This document shows positions 9,178 through 18,255 of a stretch of 64,000 nt of DNA, piece after piece (within the stretch, counting starts at the first letter, position 1; each line of letters starts with the position of its first letter). The notes under the pieces are model-generated. The model saw only the letters and a program-made list of their open reading frames with translations, made no database searches and was not told the DNA's origin. The stretch is taken from the NCBI RefSeq assembly GCF_902497855.1, contig NZ_CABVHU010000017.1, positions 81,346 to 145,345 of the forward strand, read 5' to 3'. The DNA is from Pseudomonas fluorescens. GTDB taxonomy: Bacteria > Pseudomonadota > Gammaproteobacteria > Pseudomonadales > Pseudomonadaceae. The translations under genes and the position numbers were made by a program.

Positions 9178-9660
9178 ATGCACAAGCTTGATCGTTATGA
9201 CCTTAAAATCCTGCGAATTCTTTCCGAGGACGGGCGTATCACCAAGTCAAGCCTGGCCGAGGCAATAAACCTGTCGGTAACACCCGCCTGGGAGCGTGTG
9301 CGCAAACTGGAAAGCTCGGGCCTGGTAAAAGGTTACCGTGCCTTGATCGACTGGAACCAGGTGTTCAAGCGCCAGCAGTTGCTGGTGGAAATCACCTTGG
9401 CACGGCACACATCCAGGGACATGCGCCGCTTCGAACAACGCATGAGCGAAACGAGCGAAGTGGAGTTTTGTTATGCCACTGGCGGAGGCGTCGATTACAT
9501 CGCAATGATCCAGACGACAGACATTGATCAGTACCAGCGCTTTATTGATCAATTGCTCTTGGAAGACCTGGGAATCGAACGCTATTTCACCTATATCGTC
9601 ACCAAAACCATCAAGACTGGCGGAGCACTTCCGGCACAGGCCTTGTGCGCTTTGGTCTGA
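9178..9660 (+). CDS. Lrp/AsnC family transcriptional regulator
   Basis: A 160-residue Lrp-type regulator: N-terminal winged HTH (LDRYDLKILRILSEDGRITK, then LAEAINLSVTPAWERVRKLE) and a C-terminal RAM/ligand domain. It lies 85 bases after the betaine-type binding protein on the same strand, with a hairpin between, so it may be transcribed separately. A role in controlling the upstream cluster is plausible but unproven. GCGGAG precedes ATG 9178 by ten bases; a TTG two codons earlier is an alternative start. The 244 bases that follow, up to the convergent leuD, show nothing I can name. Confidence 0.85.
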   Translation: MHKLDRYDLKILRILSEDGRITKSSLAEAINLSVTPAWERVRKLESSGLVKGYRALIDWNQVFKRQQLLVEITLARHTSRDMRRFEQRMSETSEVEFCYATGGGVDYIAMIQTTDIDQYQRFIDQLLLEDLGIERYFTYIVTKTIKTGGALPAQALCALV

Positions 9661-9904
9661 GCAGAAGTAGACACCCTAAACGGTGTGAGCAGTAGTGGAT
9701 GATTTCAAGGCGATTCTCGCACTGTGATATTGCAAAACAAGGGGTTCCCTCTCTATCCGAAAGCTGACCAAGACGAAGCGATGCGTGGTCGTCCGCCTGG
9801 TTCGCCCTAAAACCGGAGCGAGAGGGCATATCAGCTTGTTTCGATATGAACGTGGCACCACCAAGACAGGAGTGATGCCACAGCCACATGCATTTCCCCA
9901 GCGA

Positions 9905-10561
9905 TTACATCAATTCATCAGAGTCTCTGAACAACCATGGCTGGCTGGCCCGGTGCTTGACCTCAAACGTCCCAATCGCATTACCTTCCAGTAAGGTCAG
10001 ACCGATATCATCCAGCCCTTTAAGCAGGCAGTGTTTGCGGAAGGCGTCGATCTCGAAACGCAACACCTTGCCATCCGGACGGGTCACAGTCTGGGCCTGC
10101 AGGTCAATTTGCAGCTGGTAGCCCGGATCGGCCTCGACCTGCTTGAACAACTCATCGACTTCTTCATCGCTCAAGATGATCGGCAGCAAGCCATTCTTGA
10201 AGCTGTTGTTGAAGAAGATATCGGCATAGCTCGGCGCGATGATGCTGCGAAAACCATACTCTTCCAGCGCCCACGGCGCGTGCTCGCGGCTGGAGCCGCA
10301 ACCGAAGTTCTCCCGGGCCAGCAACACGCTGGCGCCTTGATAACGCTCGGCGTTGAGTACGAAGTCCTTATTGAGTAAACGCTTGGAGTTGTCCTGATAC
10401 GGCTGCCCCACATCCAGGTAGCGCCACTCATCGAACAGGTTCGGGCCGAAACCGGTTCGGTAAATCGACTTCAAGAACTGCTTGGGAATGATCTGGTCAG
10501 TGTCGACGTTGGCACGATCCAGAGGTGCGACAAGTCCGGTGTGCTGGGTAAATGCTTTCAT
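9905..10561 (-). CDS. leuD: 3-isopropylmalate dehydratase small subunit (LeuD family)
   Basis: A 218-residue LeuD-like small subunit, close to the usual length. It opens MKAFTQHTGLVAPLDRANVDTDQIIPKQFLK in outline and contains NFGCGSSREHAPWAL, the conserved substrate-recognition loop. It pairs with the large subunit encoded 11 bases upstream to isomerise 2- and 3-isopropylmalate or to hydrate a related C5 acid. Unlike the usual Pseudomonas leucine locus, leuB does not follow; the next gene downstream is a convergent regulator. Possibly a second, specialised copy. Confidence 0.85.
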   Translation of the reverse strand: MKAFTQHTGLVAPLDRANVDTDQIIPKQFLKSIYRTGFGPNLFDEWRYLDVGQPYQDNSKRLLNKDFVLNAERYQGASVLLARENFGCGSSREHAPWALEEYGFRSIIAPSYADIFFNNSFKNGLLPIILSDEEVDELFKQVEADPGYQLQIDLQAQTVTRPDGKVLRFEIDAFRKHCLLKGLDDIGLTLLEGNAIGTFEVKHRASQPWLFRDSDELM

Positions 10562-10572
10562 GCTGCGCTCCT

Positions 10573-11991
10573 TCAGATCAATTCACGGACATCGATGAAA
10601 CGACCGTTCACCGCGGCGGCGGCGGCCATGGCCGGGCTCACCAGGTGGGTACGACCGCCGGCACCCTGACGTCCCGCAAAGTTACGATTGGAGGTCGACG
10701 CGCAATGCTCGCCCGACTCCAAACGGTCCGGGTTCATCGCCAGGCACATCGAGCAGCCCGGCTCACGCCATTCGAAACCGGCATCGAGAAAAATCTTGTC
10801 CAGGCCTTCGGATTCGGCCTGAGCCTTGACCAGGCCCGAGCCCGGCACCACGATGGCCTGCTTGATGGTCGACGCCACTTTGCGGCCCTTGGCGATCACG
10901 GCGGCAGCGCGCAAATCTTCGATCCGCGAGTTGGTGCAGGAGCCGATGAACACGCGGTCCAGCTGGATGTCGGTGATCGCCTGATTGGCGCTTAACCCCA
11001 TGTATTTCAAGGCACGGACGATGGAGTCGCGCTTGACCAGGTCCATTTCCTCGGCCGGATCCGGCACATTCTGGTCCACGGCCAAGACCATTTCCGGCGA
11101 GGTACCCCAGCTGACTTGTGGCTTGATCTGCGCTGCGTCGAGTTCGACCACGGTATCGAACCGGGCGTCGGCGTCAGACACCAGATCTTTCCAGGCTTCG
11201 ACGGCCAAATCCCACTCCACGCCTTTCGGGGCGAATGGACGGCCCTTGACGTAGGCGACCGTTTTTTCATCCGTTGCTACCAAGCCTACGCGAGCGCCGG
11301 CCTCGATTGCCATGTTGCAGATGGTCATGCGGCCTTCGACGGACAAAGCGCGAACTGCGCTGCCAGCGAACTCGATGGCGTGGCCGTTACCGCCGGCGGT
11401 GCCGATCTTGCCGATCACCGCGAGGATGATGTCCTTGGCGGTCACGCCGAACGGCAATTGGCCTTCGACTACTACCCGCATATTCTTCATTTTCTTGGCG
11501 ACCAGGCACTGGGTTGCGAGCACATGCTCGACCTCGGAGGTGCCGATACCGTGCGCCAGTGCACCAAAGGCACCATGGGTGGCGGTGTGGGAGTCGCCGC
11601 AGACCACGGTCATGCCTGGCAGGGTCGCACCCTGTTCCGGAGCGATGACATGAACAATGCCGTGGCGGACGTCGTTCATCTTGAATTCGGTGATGCCATA
11701 CTCGTCGCAGTTGTCGTCGAGGGTCTGCACTTGCAAACGCGAAACCGGGTCGGCAATGGCTGCGATGCCACCCTTGCGCTCCGGCGTCGTCGGTACGTTG
11801 TGGTCCGGGGTCGCGATGTTGGCATCGATGCGCCATGGCTTGCGCCCAGCCAGACGCAAGCCTTCGAAGGCTTGCGGCGAGGTCACTTCGTGAATGATGT
11901 GACGGTCGATGTAGATCAGCGCCGACCCGTCGTCGCGCTGTTTCACCAAATGCGAATCCCAGAGTTTGTCGTAAAGCGTTTTACTAACCAT
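10573..11991 (-). CDS. leuC: 3-isopropylmalate dehydratase large subunit (LeuC family)
   Basis: A 472-residue aconitase-family subunit. The 4Fe-4S ligands are visible as IGSCTNSR and PGCSMC, and the substrate-binding stretches GDSHTATHGAFGALAHGIGT and TPDHNVPT are intact. Start ATG 11991 has GAGGA 7 bases upstream; a GTG one codon earlier is possible. With leuD it forms a two-gene unit. The 164 bases upstream, up to dctA, should hold its promoter. Family certain; whether it serves leucine synthesis or another C5 dicarboxylate cannot be told from sequence. Confidence 0.88.
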   Translation of the reverse strand: MVSKTLYDKLWDSHLVKQRDDGSALIYIDRHIIHEVTSPQAFEGLRLAGRKPWRIDANIATPDHNVPTTPERKGGIAAIADPVSRLQVQTLDDNCDEYGITEFKMNDVRHGIVHVIAPEQGATLPGMTVVCGDSHTATHGAFGALAHGIGTSEVEHVLATQCLVAKKMKNMRVVVEGQLPFGVTAKDIILAVIGKIGTAGGNGHAIEFAGSAVRALSVEGRMTICNMAIEAGARVGLVATDEKTVAYVKGRPFAPKGVEWDLAVEAWKDLVSDADARFDTVVELDAAQIKPQVSWGTSPEMVLAVDQNVPDPAEEMDLVKRDSIVRALKYMGLSANQAITDIQLDRVFIGSCTNSRIEDLRAAAVIAKGRKVASTIKQAIVVPGSGLVKAQAESEGLDKIFLDAGFEWREPGCSMCLAMNPDRLESGEHCASTSNRNFAGRQGAGGRTHLVSPAMAAAAAVNGRFIDVRELI

Positions 11992-12155
11992 CACACTATC
12001 CTCATTTGTTTTTTATATGCCAAAAAACCTGGCTCGTGCGTCGACTCGAATAGCTAAAATTTGTTTTCCATTAGTTGGTTCTGCATACAATGTTCAATTC
12101 GAGCACACACCGAAGCGATCCGCGCAATCAAAGACAACAGAATATGGATTAACGC

Positions 12156-13511
12156 TTAAGAGGCCCGGTTTGTGACATCGGTTAGTTGCACAAGAGTGTC
12201 GGCCGTTGACGTCGCCGATTTGGAGGCTTCGGGTCGCGCAGGATTACGCACTTCCTCCAGTTCCTCGCCATTGAGCGCTTTATTCATCTTGAACGTGTCC
12301 AATGCGCCAACCCATTTAGCGATGGCCATCGTGCCTACACCATTGCCAATCGTATTCGTAATTCCCCGCGCCTCGGACATAAAGCGATCCACACCCAACA
12401 GCAAAACCATGCCAGCCACCGGGATGGTGTCAAGCGACGCCAGGGTAGCCGTCAGGATAATGAAGCCTGCCCCCGCCACACCTGCGGACCCCTTGGATGT
12501 AAACATCAGAACTGTCAGCACAATCAACTGATCGGTCAAAGTCAGCGGAGTATTCGTCGCCTGGGCGATGAATATGGCTGCAATGGTGTAGTAGATAGCT
12601 TGCCCATCGGGATTGAAGGTCAATCCGGAAGGAATGATGAGCCCTGCCACTGGCTTGGATACACCTGCCTTTTCCATTTTTGAGATCATTTGCGGTAACA
12701 CCGATTCGGATGAACAAGTACCCAACACGGTGAACAGCTCTTCTTTGATGTACTTCAGGAACTTCCAGAGGCTGAAGCCACTGTATCGGCAGATTGGCCC
12801 CAACACGAAGATCACAAAGATCGTGCAGGTCAGATAGACACAGGCCACGAGCTTACCCAACGAAAATAGCGAGCCGAACCCGTATTTTCCGATGGTGAAT
12901 GCGATCGCACCAAAGGCACCGATTGGCGCCAGGCGCATGACCATGCTAACGATCCGGAACATGCCTTGCGTCAAGCTTTCGAGCATGTCCACGAACAGTT
13001 TCGCACGTGGCCCGGCATGAGCCAGGGCTACCCCTAGCAAAACTGAAAACAACAGAATCTGCAGCACATTGCCCTTGGCGAAAGCATCGACGATCGTCTC
13101 GGGAATGATGCTCATCACAAAGTCCATAGCCGATGTGTGCTTTGCTGCAGTGGTGTAATTGCTAAGACTTGACGTATCCAGTGAGGCGATATCGACATTC
13201 ATTCCGGCGCCGGGTTTTAATACATTGACGACCACCAAACCTACAATAAGTGCCAATGTGGAAACCACTTCAAAATAGATTAAGGCGCGGAACCCAACCC
13301 GCCCAAGATCTTTCATGTTTTCCATACCTGCGATTCCCGTCACTACCGTCAGGAATATGACAGGCGCCAAAAGCATTTTGATGAGTTTGATGAATGCATC
13401 ACCTAAAGGTTTCAGCGCTGTACCTGTTTCAGGAACCAGCACACCGACGGCAGCACCGATTATTACAGCGATTAGAACCTGTACGTATAGTTTTCCAAGC
13501 ATTCTTTTCAT
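12156..13511 (-). CDS. dctA: C4-dicarboxylate:cation symporter, DctA type
   Basis: A 451-residue DAACS-family carrier with eight or so membrane segments and re-entrant loops. Recognisable parts are KLIKMLLAPVIFLTVVTGIAGM near residue 45, the serine-rich loop TCSSESVLPQMISKMEKAGV, and DGQAIYYTIAAIFIAQATN. It would take up succinate, fumarate, malate or similar acids with protons or sodium. A LysR gene is divergent, 216 bases away, and may control it. Multiple dctA-like genes are common in pseudomonads, so the substrate may not be the standard one. Confidence 0.85.
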   Translation of the reverse strand: MKRMLGKLYVQVLIAVIIGAAVGVLVPETGTALKPLGDAFIKLIKMLLAPVIFLTVVTGIAGMENMKDLGRVGFRALIYFEVVSTLALIVGLVVVNVLKPGAGMNVDIASLDTSSLSNYTTAAKHTSAMDFVMSIIPETIVDAFAKGNVLQILLFSVLLGVALAHAGPRAKLFVDMLESLTQGMFRIVSMVMRLAPIGAFGAIAFTIGKYGFGSLFSLGKLVACVYLTCTIFVIFVLGPICRYSGFSLWKFLKYIKEELFTVLGTCSSESVLPQMISKMEKAGVSKPVAGLIIPSGLTFNPDGQAIYYTIAAIFIAQATNTPLTLTDQLIVLTVLMFTSKGSAGVAGAGFIILTATLASLDTIPVAGMVLLLGVDRFMSEARGITNTIGNGVGTMAIAKWVGALDTFKMNKALNGEELEEVRNPARPEASKSATSTADTLVQLTDVTNRAS

Positions 13512-13727
13512 TACAAAACCCTGAGTTTTTATTGTTGTCAGGAGACATCGAGAACCGGTTTTTAACCGACCTCGGCTTTTTCGCCCTCATAATTGGATCC
13601 ACTAGGCTTGCTGGGTGTTTGGTCCTTCAGGCTCCAGGCTATTCAGCAGAGTGTGATCGGAGTATATATAGTGAACTCTACCCTGTGAGTTCTTTGAAAT
13701 AACTACTTAATTAACTTTGAGTTACTA

Positions 13728-14666
13728 ATGAGTCAGACCCTCGATCTATCTTTTTTTCATCTCCTGGCCGAGAAAGGCAGCCTGGCAGCAACAGCCCGTG
13801 AACTGGGAGTAACGCCACCTGCGGTGAGCAAGCGCCTGAGTGCGCTTGAAGCACGCTTGGGCATTCGATTGGTCAACCGCACCACCCGCTCTATGAGCCT
13901 GACGGCTGAAGGTGAGATGTATTTCAGCCACGCCGAGCGCATCCTCACTCAGATCAATGAGGTGGAGCAGATGGTCAGCAGCTGCCGCGCCACACCCAAA
14001 GGTCTGATACGGGTCAATGCTACCTTGGGTTTTGGCCGACGCTATATCGGCCCGGCCCTCGCTGCGTTTCACACGCGTTATCCGGAAGTCAAGGTGCAGC
14101 TTGAAATCAGCGATCATCCTCTGGATCTTGCTACCAATGGTTTCGACTTGGCCATCCGGATCGGCAACCTGCCCGATGCAGCTTTCCATGCACGCAAGAT
14201 AGCTTCCAATCGCCGATTGCTATGTGCATCCCCCCTGTATCTGGAAAAACATGGCATCCCTGCCCGGCTCACAGACCTGCAAAACCATAGCTGCATTTTC
14301 CTGCGGCAGAATGAAGCGACTTACGGCGTCTGGAATTTTACTGGCGGCGGGCGAACTCAGAACATCAAAGTCCATGGTGCACTGAGCTGTAACGATGGTG
14401 AAGTTGCCTTGAACTGGGCATTGGAAGGTTATGGGATTCTGCAGCGTTCCGAGTGGGATCTTGCCCGCTATGTACGCAGCGGTCGCCTGAGGCTCGTGTT
14501 GGAGGACCACACCGAGCAAGCGGATATCTATGCGGTTTACCCGCAACAATTGCATCTTTCGGCCAGAGTGCGCAGCCTGATCGACTTTCTGGTCGAGCGT
14601 TTTTCCAACATAAACAGTATGGGTGAAGACATAAGCCATCCTGATGGTGTGACGATGATAAATTGA
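13728..14666 (+). CDS. LysR-family transcriptional regulator
   Basis: A 312-residue LysR regulator. N-terminal winged HTH (FFHLLAEKGSLAATARELGVTPPAVSKRLSALEARLG), then an effector-binding domain of the DsdC/PA-type (GLIRVNATLGFGRRYIGPAL). It is divergent from dctA, the classic arrangement for a regulator of that gene. The shared 216-base region contains an AT-rich GTATATATAG stretch near 13660. Confidence 0.85.
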   Translation: MSQTLDLSFFHLLAEKGSLAATARELGVTPPAVSKRLSALEARLGIRLVNRTTRSMSLTAEGEMYFSHAERILTQINEVEQMVSSCRATPKGLIRVNATLGFGRRYIGPALAAFHTRYPEVKVQLEISDHPLDLATNGFDLAIRIGNLPDAAFHARKIASNRRLLCASPLYLEKHGIPARLTDLQNHSCIFLRQNEATYGVWNFTGGGRTQNIKVHGALSCNDGEVALNWALEGYGILQRSEWDLARYVRSGRLRLVLEDHTEQADIYAVYPQQLHLSARVRSLIDFLVERFSNINSMGEDISHPDGVTMIN

Positions 14667-14742
14667 TGGACGCTGCTCTAATGATCACCAAGCGAATGGC
14701 GAACGGTTAACCGCATAGCGATTTTTTTCATACCGGACCTGG

Positions 14743-15663
14743 CTAGGCGCTCAACTTCCAATCTGGATCGTTAGCCATCAGCGCTGCTGCCCAGTCGACG
14801 AAGACCCGTACCCGCGCAGACAAATGCCGTGAATAGGGATAGACGAGACTGATCGGCATGCCAGGTAACGTCCAGTCAGACAGTATCTCCACCAGCTTCC
14901 CGGACTGTAGGTGCGGGTTGGCTTCCGCCCGAGGCACTGAAACGATGCCAAGTCCTGTGAGCCCGGCTGTAATGTACGCTCCACCGTGGTTGAAACGCAT
15001 CGCTGGCAACTGATCGATCGCGAAGCTTTTATCGCCGTTCTGGAGCACGGCGGTCAGCTGTTTGCCCGACCCTGGAAATGTGAAACCAAGATAACGGTGT
15101 TCCAATAAGTCGCCGGGTTTGAGTATCGGGTCGGTATTGCTCAAGTAAGCTGGTGAAGCGCAAAGGCAAAAGTGCATCTGTCCAACCGGTCGGCACACCA
15201 GTTCCTGATCCGTGACCGGACCGCCCCGAAACGCACAATCAATGCCCTCCTGCACAAGATCAACCACACGTTCACTACAGCCAATGTCCAGTTGGATGTT
15301 CGGATGCAATGTCGAAAAATCAGAAAGCGATGGAATGATGAGGCAGGTCCCAACCGGCGATGGCATCTCCACCCGCACTCTGCCTCGCGCCTCGCTACGA
15401 CTTTGCGAAACCGACATTTCCAGCTCGTCTATATCTTCGAGCACTGCGCGGGCACGCTGATAGTAAGCGGCACCATCGGTGGTGGGAGTTACCCTTCGAG
15501 TGGTTCTGTGCAGCAGTTTGACTGACAGCAGCGATTCAAGGCCCTGTATCTGCCCTGAAATTGTTGTCTTCGCCACGTTCAACGAGTCCGCTGCCCGAGT
15601 AAAACTTCCCACCTCGACAATACGGCAGAACGCTCGCATCGCTTCTAATCGATCAAAAGCCAT
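14743..15663 (-). CDS. LysR-family transcriptional regulator
   Basis: A 306-residue LysR regulator (MRAFCRIVEVGSFTRAADSLNVAKTTISGQIQGLE HTH, effector domain from about residue 90). It converges on the previous LysR gene and is divergent from the HD-domain gene at 15773, from which it is separated by 109 bases. It is a candidate regulator of that gene. No further target is evident. Confidence 0.85.
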   Translation of the reverse strand: MAFDRLEAMRAFCRIVEVGSFTRAADSLNVAKTTISGQIQGLESLLSVKLLHRTTRRVTPTTDGAAYYQRARAVLEDIDELEMSVSQSRSEARGRVRVEMPSPVGTCLIIPSLSDFSTLHPNIQLDIGCSERVVDLVQEGIDCAFRGGPVTDQELVCRPVGQMHFCLCASPAYLSNTDPILKPGDLLEHRYLGFTFPGSGKQLTAVLQNGDKSFAIDQLPAMRFNHGGAYITAGLTGLGIVSVPRAEANPHLQSGKLVEILSDWTLPGMPISLVYPYSRHLSARVRVFVDWAAALMANDPDWKLSA

Positions 15664-15772
15664 TATTATCCGGGTTCTCGCATAATGAAGCCGATATCAC
15701 CAAGTTTATCCAGAAAGCTACAGCCAATATAGTCACTCCAAGACCGAAGCCTTCGGCTACCTGGAGAAAGAC

Positions 15773-16429
15773 ATGACTTCGCTGCCAATCAATACCAGTG
15801 TCGACGTCAGCATTCCCGACAGCCCATTAGCGCGCGAGGCGACGCAACTCATTCGCGACACCGAAAGCGAGTTACTGTTTTCCCATTCGACCCGGGTCTA
15901 TTTCTGGGCCGCCCTCATTGGTCAACGCAAGGGATTGGTCTTTAACCCGGAGCTTCTTTACGTGGCATCAATGTTCCATGACATCGGCTTGACCTCGAAG
16001 TACCAGAAGAGTCAGCTTCGCTTCGAAGTGGACGGCGCGAATGCCGCACGTGACTTTCTACGCAGGCACAGCATTGGCGAGGGGGATGTAGAGAAGGTCT
16101 GGAACGCCATTGCTTTGCATACGACACCGGGCATACCGGAACATATGCATCCAGAGATCGCCCTGGTGCAGGCCGGTGCCGGGATGGACGTGGCTGGACG
16201 TGGCTTCGAGCAGTTCAGCGACCAACAACGTGAAGCGGTGATCGCTGCATACCCCCGCGAACCCGATTTCGCTCACAAGATGATCGACGAGTTTTACCGC
16301 GGGATGAAGTACAGGCCGGACAGCACGTTCGGCACCTTCAACGATGACTTCCTTGCCTTCAAGGATCCGGGGTTCAAGCGAAAAGATCTTTGCAGCATTA
16401 TTTTATGCTCACACTGGGAGCATTGTTAA
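15773..16429 (+). CDS. HD-domain hydrolase, cyanamide-hydratase-like
   Basis: A 218-residue HD-domain protein. The metal-binding residues are visible as SHSTRVYFWA, FHDIGL, the histidine in AIALHTTPG and a downstream aspartate in GAGMDVAG. The order and spacing resemble the Ddi2/Cah cyanamide hydratase group, which hydrate cyanamide to urea, but bacterial members may act on other nitriles or nucleotides. The neighbouring genes produce carbamoyl compounds, which might be coincidence. ATG 15773 follows CTGGAGAAAG. Family confident, reaction not. Confidence 0.7.
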   Translation: MTSLPINTSVDVSIPDSPLAREATQLIRDTESELLFSHSTRVYFWAALIGQRKGLVFNPELLYVASMFHDIGLTSKYQKSQLRFEVDGANAARDFLRRHSIGEGDVEKVWNAIALHTTPGIPEHMHPEIALVQAGAGMDVAGRGFEQFSDQQREAVIAAYPREPDFAHKMIDEFYRGMKYRPDSTFGTFNDDFLAFKDPGFKRKDLCSIILCSHWEHC

Positions 16430-16503
16430 AGCTCTGAACGTCCGCACTTTCTGCGCGTAGAAGCCTAATCGCGGGCGAAAAAATTGATTTCGGCTGCCGG
16501 GCC

Positions 16504-16534
16504 ATGAGCGCAAGGTCAGTGACCTGGCGCTCAT
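16504..16534. terminator. Long inverted repeat between convergent genes
   Basis: ATGAGCGCAAGGTCA (16504-16518) faces TGACCTGGCGCTCAT (16520-16534), matching at 14 of 15 positions. It lies between the end of the HD gene and the end of the minus-strand orotate operon, so a bidirectional terminator is likely. No T run follows. Confidence 0.5.
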
Positions 16535-16558
16535 GTGGTAGCCATGAAGCGCAAACAT

Positions 16559-16888
16559 TCATATCAGACCGCGGCTGCCTGCATAGTCGACCACCACTTG
16601 ATTCAATGCAGCGCTCACTACACGCTCATCCTCGCTTGTCAGCGCAATTTCAAGGCAGTCCATATACCCCAGCAATTGTGCCTTCACCCGATGGGCGAAT
16701 TCTGGACTGACTTCCTGATCCTCATAAAACAGCACATACGCACGACAGAACTCGCCGATAACGAAACACATCGTCGCGTGTTCGGGAACATTGCGGATGA
16801 TCTGCTCACACTGCACGCGCACGCGTTTGAAGGCGTCCGTGCCGGGCAAGGCTTGGCGAAACTCCTGGACTGCGGTGGAAAAATTCAT
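16559..16888 (-). CDS. Small protein of unknown function, last gene of the orotate operon
   Basis: A 109-residue soluble protein (MNFSTAVQEFRQALPG at the start, with CFVIGEFCRAYVLFYEDQEV in the middle). I recognise no domain. It appears mostly helical. The ATG at 16888 is preceded by AAGGAGTCAGCC, a strong ribosome site, and lies 20 bases after the dihydroorotase gene, so it is probably part of the same transcript. An in-frame start further upstream would overlap the dihydroorotase gene by about 130 bases and is rejected. A role as an accessory or stabilising subunit is possible but speculative. Confidence 0.7.
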   Translation of the reverse strand: MNFSTAVQEFRQALPGTDAFKRVRVQCEQIIRNVPEHATMCFVIGEFCRAYVLFYEDQEVSPEFAHRVKAQLLGYMDCLEIALTSEDERVVSAALNQVVVDYAGSRGLI

Positions 16889-16908
16889 GGCTGACTCCTT
16901 GAACGTGA

Positions 16909-18255
16909 TTAACGATCGAATGCCAGGCGCTGGCCGTGCTGACCCGACAGTATTGCCGTGCCATCCCAGACCCGTTGCCCATTGACGAAGGTACTGACAA
17001 TGCTCGATGAAAAGGTGTTGCCTTCGAACGGACTCCAGCCGCACTTGGACAAGACCTCGGCGCGCTGGACGGTGTGCTGCCGGCAGGGATCGACCAGTAC
17101 CAGGTCGGCGGCATAACCTTCACGCAAGAAGCCACGATCGCTGACCTCGAACAATCTGGCAGGGGCATGACTGACTGCCTCGACCACCCGTTCCAGAGTC
17201 AATTCACCGGCGAACACCCGTTCCAACGCCACTTGCAGGGCGAACTGCACCAATGGGACTCCTGACGGGGCTTTCTGGTAAGGGGCGTTTTTCTCTTCAA
17301 GCAAATGGGGTGCATGGTCAGTGGCCAGCACATCGATGCGCCCTTCAGCCAACGCCCGGACAATCGCCACTCGATCGCGCTCGGTCTTGACCGCCGGATT
17401 GCACTTGAGCTGCATCCCCAGACGCTGGTAATCGCGGTCATTGAAATGCAGGAAATGCACACAGGTTTCCGCAGTAATACGCTTGCTCGCCAACGGCCCG
17501 GGCTCGAAAAGCTCCAGTTCCTCTGCAGTGGAAATGTGCAACACATGCAGACGCGCGTTGTGTTTGCGCGCCAAGCCGATGGCTAGTCGGGTCGACTTGA
17601 TGCACGCCTCGCGCGAACGAATCAGCGGGTGCAGGTGCGCGGGTATGCCTTCGCCGTAACTGCGCAGGGCCTTTTGCAGGTTGTCCTCAATCATCGGCGA
17701 GTCTTCGCAGTGGGTGATGATCGTCACGGGCGAATCGCGGAAAATGCCGTTCAACACCTCGGGGTCATCCACCAGCATGTTGCCAGTAGATGCACCCATG
17801 AATACTTTGACCCCCGGCGTGCTCTTGGGATCGATCGCGCGGATCGCCTCCAGGTTGTCGTTGCTCGCACCCATGTAAAAGGCGTAATTGACCACAGAGG
17901 ATTGCGCCGCGATCGCGTATTTGGCTTCCAGAGAATCGCGATCCAGTGCCGGTGGCCGGGTGTTGGGCATTTCCATGAAACTGGTGATGCCACCGGCCGC
18001 GCAGGCCCGGGATTCGCTGGCAATGTCGGCTTTGTGGGTCAGCCCCGGTTCGCGAAAGTGCACCTGATCGTCGATCATTCCCGGCAGCAACCATAGCCCC
18101 GTGGCATCAATTACCCAATCGTCCCTACGCGGCTCAATGGAAGAGGCAATCTGCGCAATCCGACCGTCCTCAATGCGCAGGTCGCTGCAAAAGCGCTGAC
18201 CTTCATTGACCAGCGTGGCTTGGCGAATCAACCAGGATTGTGGTGAGCGTTTCAT
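16909..18255 (-). CDS. Dihydroorotase (amidohydrolase family), probably catabolic
   Basis: A 448-residue cyclic amidohydrolase of the dihydroorotase group that carries DDQVHFREPGLTHKADI, FMEMPNTRPPA, VKVFMGASTGNMLVDD, ITHCEDSP and DVLATDHAPH. The metal-site motif reads QVH instead of HVH, which I recall as usual for this subgroup. It would open L-dihydroorotate to N-carbamoyl-L-aspartate (or the reverse). Its ATG overlaps the stop of the amidohydrolase gene by 4 bases. In this operon the direction should be hydrolytic, because the next enzyme consumes carbamoyl amino acids. A biosynthetic pyrC elsewhere is expected. Confidence 0.85.
   Translation of the reverse strand: MKRSPQSWLIRQATLVNEGQRFCSDLRIEDGRIAQIASSIEPRRDDWVIDATGLWLLPGMIDDQVHFREPGLTHKADIASESRACAAGGITSFMEMPNTRPPALDRDSLEAKYAIAAQSSVVNYAFYMGASNDNLEAIRAIDPKSTPGVKVFMGASTGNMLVDDPEVLNGIFRDSPVTIITHCEDSPMIEDNLQKALRSYGEGIPAHLHPLIRSREACIKSTRLAIGLARKHNARLHVLHISTAEELELFEPGPLASKRITAETCVHFLHFNDRDYQRLGMQLKCNPAVKTERDRVAIVRALAEGRIDVLATDHAPHLLEEKNAPYQKAPSGVPLVQFALQVALERVFAGELTLERVVEAVSHAPARLFEVSDRGFLREGYAADLVLVDPCRQHTVQRAEVLSKCGWSPFEGNTFSSSIVSTFVNGQRVWDGTAILSGQHGQRLAFDR

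Noticed and set aside
14667..14742. Possible terminator between the two convergent LysR genes
   Set aside because: Only partial stems around GGTTAACC followed by a T run; pairing is too poor to call.
16559..17044. Longer version of the small orotate-operon protein
   Set aside because: The extra 5' part lies within the dihydroorotase gene; ATG 16888 has a good ribosome site.
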